A program made the position numbers and the translations under genes. Positions 1 through 7,070 of a stretch of 7,070 bases of DNA are shown here, piece by piece. The notes below the pieces were generated by a model. That model was not told the origin of the DNA and did not search any database. It worked only from the letters and a program-made list of their open reading frames with translations. Position 1 is the first letter of the stretch; each line of letters begins with the position of its first letter. This DNA comes from Methylacidiphilum sp. (GTDB lineage Bacteria; Verrucomicrobiota; Verrucomicrobiia; CAIQCK01), in assembly GCA_020718125.1 (NCBI GenBank), contig DYDC01000143.1:1-7070 (forward strand), given 5' to 3'.

Positions 1-38
1 TGAGAACTGAGAGCTGAGAGCCTCCATCTTTGCTGCCG
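1..38. repeat. Short tandem repeat downstream of the helicase gene
   Basis: The heptamer CTGAGAG occurs twice in direct tandem at 7-13 and 14-20, preceded by a partial unit (TGAGAA) from base 1. It lies just beyond the helicase stop codon and is cut by the window edge, so the full copy number is unknown. No gene is visible in these bases, and no hairpin with a T-tract marks a terminator for the helicase. Confidence 0.4.
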
Positions 39-2297
<2,259 letters not shown>

Positions 2298-2438
2298 CGC
2301 CGTGACTGTAGCGGAGCGGAGCGGCCGGGACAAGACGATGGAATGGTAGAAACAAAGGAGCGCGGGAAGCCATCTCCCGGCGCTCCCGTCCCCGCACCGT
2401 GGCGTTTGCGGACCAACCCAGACGTGATGGGCCGGCTG
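2298..2438. other. Intergenic region between the FecR gene and recD2
   Basis: No gene is visible here except the possible 12-codon TTG extension of the helicase (2298-2333). A decamer ACTGTAGCGG at 2305-2314 is identical to the left edge of the repeat inside recD2 (711-720), followed by AGCGGAGCGG, and may be a relic or variant of the same repeat family. Around 2365-2390 a short imperfect inverted repeat (CGGGA/TCCCG, 5-bp stem) is seen, but it has no convincing T-run and I do not call it a terminator. No clear promoter for recD2 can be picked out by eye. Confidence 0.4.
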
Positions 2439-3275
2439 CTACGGGCCGGAGGGTTTATCATAATGGCCCGACGGGGGCGGGGGCGGCTTGTGTTCATTAC
2501 CACGCAAGGCTTCGATCCCCTTGGTGAACAGTTGGCCAAAATTGCCCATGCCTTGGCCCAACTCGTCATCCAACGGTCCCAGCGTGCCGTCGGCCAGTTG
2601 CTGCTCCTGAATCACCAGGGCCGCGTCAAACTCACCGCCGCTGTTGGGCAGGCCATTCAGGATCAGCTTGCCGCCCTTCAAGGAGCGGAGGCTGATCTGG
2701 AAAACCTTGCCGTTGATGAACGTCTCGCCCGGCTTCAACAGCGCCAGTTCCTTGCCAGACGCGTCCAAAACCTGGATGAGTCCGGCGAGGCAGATGATCT
2801 GTTGGTTCGGCTGGCTGACGATGCCCGCGGTGCCCTCGATCGCCGCGGTGAACCCCGCCGACTTGATGCGCCCGCCGCCGATGCCTTTCTTCATGTCGAA
2901 CAGCATCACGCCGCTGTGCAATTGGAATTCGCGCTTCTCCGGGTCAAACGAGAACTTCGAGTTCGAGCCGAGCCGCGTGATGGTCTTGTCCTCGAACTCG
3001 ACCTCCGCGAGCGACTTCGCGCCCGTGCGCAACACATCGCTGCCACGCACGACATCCTTCTGTTTGGCGGGCCGCTCGCCCGCGTCGCCCGCCTTGTAGC
3101 GGACGTCGTTCTTGACCTCGGTGACGGTCGCCTGGCCCAGCGACGCGGCCTGGGTGTCCGTGGCATTCCAGCCAACCACGGCGGTCGTGAGCGCCAGCGC
3201 CCATCTCATCCAACATCCTGTTCTCGGTTTTCGGTTTGACGTTGTCGTTATCATGTTCTCGTTAAACTCCTTCAT
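2439..3275 (-). CDS. Exported FecR-domain protein
   Basis: Predicted secreted or periplasmic protein of 278 aa with a single FecR domain. A basic stretch (K16, R18) and hydrophobic segment 23-37 (MRWALALTTAVVGWN) end in a plausible signal peptidase I site near TQA-A at 41-44. The FecR-like region spans roughly 65-170: DVVRGSDVLRTGAKSLAEVEF, then DKTITRLGSNSKFSFD, the LHSGVMLFDMKKGIGGG turn, and the TAAIEGTAG segment. The classical FecR is a membrane anti-sigma regulator with a cytoplasmic N-terminal part. This protein has neither that part nor a sigma factor nor a TonB receptor beside it, so it is better seen as a stand-alone surface or periplasmic FecR protein of unknown role, as is common in Verrucomicrobiota. 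The C-terminus is a proline-rich tail with five consecutive prolines (264-268). Start uncertain: an internal ATG at 3254 has AAGGAG 12 bases upstream and keeps the signal peptide, while the ATG at 3275 has no clear ribosome site. Confidence 0.85.
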   Translation of the reverse strand: MKEFNENMITTTSNRKPRTGCWMRWALALTTAVVGWNATDTQAASLGQATVTEVKNDVRYKAGDAGERPAKQKDVVRGSDVLRTGAKSLAEVEFEDKTITRLGSNSKFSFDPEKREFQLHSGVMLFDMKKGIGGGRIKSAGFTAAIEGTAGIVSQPNQQIICLAGLIQVLDASGKELALLKPGETFINGKVFQISLRSLKGGKLILNGLPNSGGEFDAALVIQEQQLADGTLGPLDDELGQGMGNFGQLFTKGIEALRGNEHKPPPPPSGHYDKPSGP

Positions 3276-3281
3276 ACTCGG

Positions 3282-3293
3282 TGGGCGCGCCCA
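3282..3293. repeat. 12-bp perfect palindrome upstream of the FecR gene
   Basis: TGGGCGCGCCCA is a perfect 12-bp palindrome in the 31-bp gap between the MBL hydrolase stop codon and the FecR start, ending 6 bases before the ATG at 3275. It has no loop, so it would act as a DNA site rather than an RNA hairpin. Palindromes of this length and GC content can occur by chance in such a genome. Its position would suit an operator, but nothing else supports that. Confidence 0.3.
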
Positions 3294-3306
3294 ACCTAGT
3301 CCATCG

Positions 3307-4128
3307 TCACACTTCCCGCCGGAGCGTTGAACACCTTGCCGGCTGGAGGTTTACCATCATGCCGTCCCGGGCGATAGTGCATCGGTCGGCATAGCCGTGG
3401 CGGCGGGCAAGCTCCAAAAGCCGCCCTTGCTCGTCCCAGATCGTGCGGGAAAGGTGGGTCAACACCAGATGCTTCACCGACCGGTTGTGCAACATCTCAA
3501 ACAGCGACTCCGGCGAAATGTGCGCGCACTCGCACACCAGCAGGTCCAGCGGTCCGTCCAACGCCGGCTCCAGATCGCGCGCCGAGCCGAGGTCGCCGCT
3601 ATAGACCAGCCGCTTGCCGTTGGCTCCCATCTCAAACAGGAACGGTTCGCACGCAATGCCGCGCCGTTCGCCGCCGATCCGGCGGATCGAGTCCAGGTGC
3701 GTCGTCCGATGCGGCGTGACCCGAACCGGCCCGACTGCGAACGGCTCGCCCGCCTTCAATGGCCGCAGATCCACGTTGAACTTGATCAGCTCCGGGAACA
3801 AATACGTCGTGTCCAGCAGCCGCCGGAACGTCTCGATGCCTTCCGCCGGCAGATAAACGGGAATCTCGCGGCTGCGCTTCGCCTCCAGCCACATCGCCGT
3901 GATCACCTGCAACAGCCCCGCCACGTGATCGGCGTGCAGGTGCGAGAGCGCGATGGCCTCGATGGCGCCAAAGTCCACGCATTCGAACGCCATGTTCTTT
4001 GCCGCCGGCTCGCCACAGTCGAGCACGATGATCTGGCCGGCCAGCCGCGCCACCAGACACGCATGCGACCGGTCCCACCCCGGAACCGCGTCGCTGGTGC
4101 CAAGAAAGAGAATCGAATCGTCAGCCAT
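3307..4128 (-). CDS. RNase Z-like metallo-beta-lactamase-fold hydrolase
   Basis: Cytoplasmic metal-dependent hydrolase of 273 aa, counted from the ATG at 4128. The N-terminus ILFLGTSDAVP (7-16) is the opening strand and glycine turn typical of the RNase Z/arylsulfatase branch. The metal ligands are all visible: HLHADH at 63-68 (H63, H65, D67, H68), H144 in RTTH, D179 in YSGDL and H225 in LTHLS. A dinuclear zinc site should therefore form. The length is near that of short bacterial RNase Z proteins, but I see no clear flexible-arm exosite, so tRNA 3' processing cannot be claimed; a phosphodiesterase or other esterase is equally possible. The start lies 13 bp after the stop of the ThyX-like gene, so the two are probably cotranscribed. 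A TTG at 4167 would extend it by 13 residues and overlap that gene by 26 bp; the ATG fits the family start better. Confidence 0.88.
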   Translation of the reverse strand: MADDSILFLGTSDAVPGWDRSHACLVARLAGQIIVLDCGEPAAKNMAFECVDFGAIEAIALSHLHADHVAGLLQVITAMWLEAKRSREIPVYLPAEGIETFRRLLDTTYLFPELIKFNVDLRPLKAGEPFAVGPVRVTPHRTTHLDSIRRIGGERRGIACEPFLFEMGANGKRLVYSGDLGSARDLEPALDGPLDLLVCECAHISPESLFEMLHNRSVKHLVLTHLSRTIWDEQGRLLELARRHGYADRCTIARDGMMVNLQPARCSTLRREV

Positions 4129-4141
4129 GACTCGAGTGATC

Positions 4142-5806
4142 TCAGATTGTGCGATTGTAGTCCTCAATGTCGAGCTTCCAGACCGGCACGCCGCAGAACC
4201 GCGGCCCCTCCGGGCAGATCGGCCGCTGGCCCGCCAGATCGCGCAGGCCGCACGGCGGCAGCAGATAGCGGCCGATGCGCGGGTTCACCGCGCGGACCTG
4301 CTCGGCCTCCTCGACGCTCGCGTGCCAGATTTCCTCCTGCGCGTTGTAGCAGAGCCGCATCGCGTGCTTGTGCCACAGCGCCGCGAGGTCCGAGGACTCC
4401 GTGAACCGGATGGCCACGGCGTTCGGCAACAGATACGCCGCAAACTCGTCCCGCACGCCGTGCGCGCGAAGCCGGTTGATGCTGGCCCACGCGCGGCTCA
4501 TCGCCTCGCGGTAGCGCGCATGCGCCGCGTCGGCGCCGTCGAGCAGCAACAGTCCCGGCGTGATGAACTCCGGCTCCTCCGTCAGGTAGGCCCGCAGCGT
4601 CGGCCGCGACGCCGGCGTCAACCGGTGCCGCTGGTCCTGGCTGTCAGCCGCGTGGCTGAGAATCTTCCGGAACGTGTAGTGCGGATGCGCCATCGCCCGC
4701 GTGAGCTTCCCATGCGCGGTCAGGTTCATCTCGTCGCCCAGGCAACGATTCCGCGCCGGGTTCATCGCCAGCTCGATCGCCTCATCGTCGCCCAGCGTGC
4801 TGCGCGGCACGCCGAGCACCTCGCGCACCGCGTCGGCCATCAGCCGCTCGTTGTCGCGCTTGTAGTCCACCAGCTTCGAGACGCGCCCGCCCAGCTCCCG
4901 GTCGAACTCCCTGCGGAACAGCCACGCCCGGTCCGCCAGCGTCGGCCGCGCAAAGTCGGCGGCGCCCGGCAGGTCGAGCTGCTCGCCGCCGCGCGCCTGC
5001 GACGCGAAGAACTGATACTCGGCCGTTTCCTCCAGCGGGATCGGCTCGTTCAACACGACGTCGTATTCCGGCGCGACGCGCAGCAGTTCCTCCACCATCC
5101 GCCCGACGACGATCCGCTGCTCGGCCGGCGCGTCGAGCGCGTTCATCAACCGGTGATAGCGCATCAGCGTGATGCCGCTCACCGTGTGGTAAAGGCACGT
5201 GAACGTCGCCACCGGCAACACATAGCGCGCCACCTCCATGCATTTCTTGCGGATGTCCTTCTCGTAATCCGCCGCCGCCCTCTCGCGGCCGCAGAAGCGC
5301 CGGAAATACTCGCGGCTCGCCACCGGGAACAGCAGCTCGGCGATCCTCGCGTAGGCGGCGAACTGCGCCCGCACCGCGTCGCGATACACCCCCAACGCCG
5401 GGTCGCTCAACGGCGGCACCGCGCACGCCCCTGGCTTGTGCTCGACGTAGCGCTGACTGACCTGCTCGCTGTTGTAGAACGGATGGCCGTGCAGGAAGCT
5501 CCACACGAACTGCCGGCTGACGTTGGAGAGCGCGAACTGGAAGTGCGCGTGTTGGAAGACCGTGTGATGCCCCGCCCGGAACAACGACGCCGCCAGCTCG
5601 TCGCGCCGCCGCAACCGCTCCTCACGCAGGGCCGGGTCCGGCTCCCCCTCGACGCCGACCTGTTCCGGCGTGACGATGCCCTTGCCGCTGTAGCAGGTGC
5701 GCGCCGTCGCGATGGCGTTGTCGAACGGCCGCGCGAAGCTGTTGATCAGCTTCACTTCCGGCCCCGTGCTGAGGAATTGTTCGGCGGGTTTCCCCGGGGA
5801 AATCAT
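4142..5806 (-). CDS. Long, two-domain ThyX-family (FAD-dependent thymidylate synthase-like) protein
   Basis: Protein of 554 aa from the ATG at 5806, over twice the 220-250 aa of classical ThyX, which methylates dUMP with FAD, NADPH and methylene-tetrahydrofolate. It contains two ThyX-like halves. In the first, 15-47 resembles the ThyX N-terminus (VKLINSFARPFDNAIATART), and 79-122 aligns with the H-x-T-x-F-x-H to signature region. The signature reads LHGHPFYNSEQVSQRY (105-120): H106, N112, E114, S117 and R119 align with RHRxxSxNExSxR, but both arginines of RHR are L105 and G107, and a two-residue insertion is needed. The later arginine of the AQ-E-I segment is also replaced. The second half (from about 293) has RHR at 393-395 in SQDQRHRLTPASRP, and R484 before AQEEI (489-493), but lacks NExSxR. 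The C-terminus carries C519, C531 and C538. A TTG at 5902 would add 32 unlikely residues. Catalysis of dTMP synthesis is not proven. Confidence 0.85.
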   Translation of the reverse strand: MISPGKPAEQFLSTGPEVKLINSFARPFDNAIATARTCYSGKGIVTPEQVGVEGEPDPALREERLRRRDELAASLFRAGHHTVFQHAHFQFALSNVSRQFVWSFLHGHPFYNSEQVSQRYVEHKPGACAVPPLSDPALGVYRDAVRAQFAAYARIAELLFPVASREYFRRFCGRERAAADYEKDIRKKCMEVARYVLPVATFTCLYHTVSGITLMRYHRLMNALDAPAEQRIVVGRMVEELLRVAPEYDVVLNEPIPLEETAEYQFFASQARGGEQLDLPGAADFARPTLADRAWLFRREFDRELGGRVSKLVDYKRDNERLMADAVREVLGVPRSTLGDDEAIELAMNPARNRCLGDEMNLTAHGKLTRAMAHPHYTFRKILSHAADSQDQRHRLTPASRPTLRAYLTEEPEFITPGLLLLDGADAAHARYREAMSRAWASINRLRAHGVRDEFAAYLLPNAVAIRFTESSDLAALWHKHAMRLCYNAQEEIWHASVEEAEQVRAVNPRIGRYLLPPCGLRDLAGQRPICPEGPRFCGVPVWKLDIEDYNRTI

Positions 5807-5901
5807 GACCGGCGACTCTAGCGAGCGTGGTGGGAGATTTCCAGCAAACTTCTGGCCAGCCGCCGGGGTCTTTGATAGCGTTCGCTGGTTTTGTGCCGCC
5901 A
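5807..5901. promoter_or_regulatory. Divergent intergenic region between the ThyX-like and PAP2 genes
   Basis: This 95-bp stretch separates two genes read in opposite directions and so should hold promoters for both, if the ATG starts chosen here are right. I could not identify convincing -35/-10 pairs: a TAGAGT on the minus strand (near 5820) resembles a -10 box, but no -35 box sits at normal spacing. Neither gene has a clear Shine-Dalgarno in front of its ATG. Both flanking reading frames stay open into it (from GTG 5827 on plus and TTG 5902 on minus), which is expected in high-GC DNA. Confidence 0.4.
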
Positions 5902-6543
5902 ATGATGGGCAAACATCTCAAAGCAATCACGCTGACAGCCGCGTGCTTCGCCGCGTTCTCACTCGCGGTGCACGTCCGGGCGCTCGACCGTTTCGACGTC
6001 GTCACCACCACATGGGCCAACTCCATTGGCATCCGCCCTGTGGACTGGCTGATGACCATCGTCACGGCCCTGATGTCGCCCGAGATCAGCCTGCTGTTGT
6101 TGGGGATCATCTGCATCGTGTTGCGGCGGCGGTTTGGCTGGCGTGCGGCCGCTTGGCTGTTGGGCGTGTTCACCGTCGCGACGCTGGTGGAGCTGGTGCT
6201 CAAGAACATCGTTTATCAGCCACCCCCTCACGGCGTCGTTCATCGGTTCATGTTTCGGGAGGGACTGATCCACTTCTCGCTGCCTTACGCCTATCCCAGC
6301 GGCCATTCACTCCGCGCCCTGTTGCTGACCGGCGCGGTGGCGCTGTGGGTGATGCCCCGGGCCGCCATCGCTTGTTGGACGCTGGGCGGGCTGATCGCCG
6401 CCAGCCGCGTCTATCTGGGCTGTCACTGGATGACCGACGTGTTGGGCGGCGCGCTGCTGGCGATGACCTCGCTGCTGGTGGTGCAGGACCGCATCCGCTC
6501 GCGCGGCGCGGCCAGCGCGCAGGCTGAACGTGTCACGCCGTAG
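5902..6543 (+). CDS. PAP2-family membrane phosphatase
   Basis: Integral membrane phosphatase of the PAP2 (type 2 phosphatidic acid phosphatase) superfamily, 213 aa from the ATG at 5902; a second ATG follows at once at 5905. Members remove phosphate from lipid phosphates such as undecaprenyl pyrophosphate or phosphatidic acid; the substrate here cannot be told. Hydrophobic segments are seen near 6-24, 59-75, 82-100, 137-151, 154-170 and 181-195. Motif 2 is PSGH at 132-135 and motif 3 is S168-R169-x5-H175-x3-D179, so the nucleophilic and acid/base histidines are present. Motif 1, normally K-x6-R-P, reads K101-NIVYQP-P-P: the lysine is kept but the arginine is proline. The extreme C-terminus (about 200-213) is hydrophilic and overlaps the start of the transposase remnant, so it may derive from insertion-sequence DNA. 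A GTG at 5827 would add 25 residues with no family likeness. Confidence 0.88.
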   Translation: MMGKHLKAITLTAACFAAFSLAVHVRALDRFDVVTTTWANSIGIRPVDWLMTIVTALMSPEISLLLLGIICIVLRRRFGWRAAAWLLGVFTVATLVELVLKNIVYQPPPHGVVHRFMFREGLIHFSLPYAYPSGHSLRALLLTGAVALWVMPRAAIACWTLGGLIAASRVYLGCHWMTDVLGGALLAMTSLLVVQDRIRSRGAASAQAERVTP

Positions 6544-6997
6544 CGCGGCCCGCGCCACCGCGCGGCTCGATCGAAAACAGCGGGAAACGCTCGGCGACAT
6601 TTTGGACGGTGGCCCCGTGGCCTGCGGCTTGGAAACCGGCATCTGGACTTCTCCGTTGATCGCTCAGATCATTCGGGAGGAGTTCGGGCGGGACTGTCAC
6701 CCAGGCCACATCCGCAAGCTGCTCCGGCAACCGGGCTTTTCGGTGCAGCGGCCCACGACGCGACTGGTCCAGGCCGGCCTTCGTCGACAGCGCAAGTGAG
6801 TGCGCTCGACCCGTCCGAATCTAAAACGAACGCCCAAAGGGAAGGGGCGGTGATCGTCTTTACCGACGAGGCCTCGTTCCGCGCACAACCGTTTGTTTGA
6901 AGACCCGCGACAACTTTGCCGGGCCCTGTTCCGCACCTTTGAGCGCGTGCAGCGGCCTCCCCGCGAGATTGCAGGCCTCATCCAGCCTTTTCTTTGA
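6530..6997 (+). pseudogene. Degenerate IS630-family transposase remnant
   Basis: Remains of an IS630/Tc1-type transposase, which cuts and pastes DNA through a DDE catalytic core. A reading frame open from a GTG at 6530 gives the winged-helix part: LDRKQRETLGDILDGGP, then CGLETGIWTSPLIAQIIREEFG, then HPGHIRKLLRQPGFSVQRPT. It stops at TGA 6797-6799, but the same frame continues after the stop with VRSTRPNLKR, where relatives have W-V-R-x-T-Y-P-N-L-K, so TGG has probably become TGA. A frameshift near 6835-6843 leads into GAVIVFTDEASFRAQP (6844-6891), which contains the first catalytic Asp of the DDE core. The frame at 6890-6997 then reads LCRALFRTFERVQ and ends QPFL, which looks like the transposase C-terminus. 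Full-length relatives need about 1 kb; here roughly half is gone, including the N-terminal helix-turn-helix and the rest of the DDE core. It cannot make an active enzyme. Confidence 0.85.
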
Positions 6998-7016
6998 GCA
7001 TCATGTCGAAGCATGT

Positions 7017-7037
7017 ATGCGCGTCTATATAGCGCAT
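7017..7037. repeat. Short inverted repeat after the transposase remnant
   Basis: ATGCGC (7017-7022) and GCGCAT (7032-7037) form a perfect 6-bp inverted repeat around a 9-base AT-rich loop. It lies 20 bases after the transposase remnant. It could belong to the insertion-sequence end or be chance; no matching copy is seen on the other side of the remnant and no T-run follows. The remaining bases to the window edge show no gene. Confidence 0.25.
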
Positions 7038-7070
7038 TGGGTTGCCAGAGCCAAGCGCGCGGAGAAACAA

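Noticed and set aside
2298..2438. Rho-independent terminator after the FecR gene
   Set aside because: Only a 5-bp imperfect stem with no proper T-run was found.
3397..4404. Plus-strand open frame of 335 codons opposite the MBL hydrolase
   Set aside because: Antisense to all metal-binding motifs of the hydrolase and of low-complexity composition.
3953..5821. Plus-strand open frame of 622 codons opposite the ThyX-like gene
   Set aside because: Arg/Pro/Ala/His-rich antisense shadow without any motif; the minus strand carries clear ThyX-like signatures along the same stretch.
6697..7014. Minus-strand open frame of 105 codons at the right end
   Set aside because: It lies opposite the transposase remnant, whose plus-strand frames show family similarity; no similarity is seen on the minus strand.

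Overview
The window is GC-rich bacterial chromosome and almost entirely coding. It suggests a member of the Verrucomicrobiota, probably the Pedosphaera/Limisphaerales side. Two things point there, both from memory: the FecR-domain protein has the look typical of that group, and a nested palindromic repeat with the core GTAGCGGCGGTCT...GACCGCCG resembles one I associate with its genomes. No rRNA or taxonomic marker is present, so this placement is an inference.

Layout. Four genes lie head to tail on the minus strand between about 5806 and 39, in transcription order. First is a long, two-domain ThyX-type (FAD-dependent thymidylate synthase family) protein (5806-4142). It is followed after 13 bp by an RNase Z-like metallo-beta-lactamase-fold hydrolase (4128-3307). 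After 31 bp comes an exported FecR-domain protein (3275-2439), and then a RecD2-type helicase (2297-39). The tight spacing of the first three fits one transcript. The helicase sits behind a longer gap of about 140 bp and may or may not belong to it. Going the other way from a roughly 95 bp divergent intergenic region is a membrane PAP2-family phosphatase (5902-6543). Its 3' end abuts the wreck of an IS630-family transposase (6530-6997).

How the genes relate. The ThyX-like protein and the helicase both touch DNA precursor or DNA repair metabolism. The MBL hydrolase, the FecR protein and the phosphatase have no evident shared pathway with them. This looks like ordinary chromosomal housekeeping rather than a defence island or a biosynthetic cluster.

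Most notable points: (1) the ThyX-like protein appears to divide the conserved ThyX active-site residues between its two halves, each half lacking what the other keeps; (2) a palindromic repeat element sits in frame inside the RecD2 coding sequence and adds about 30 residues to the protein; (3) the IS630 remnant can be read through a Trp-to-stop change, a frameshift and a large internal deletion.
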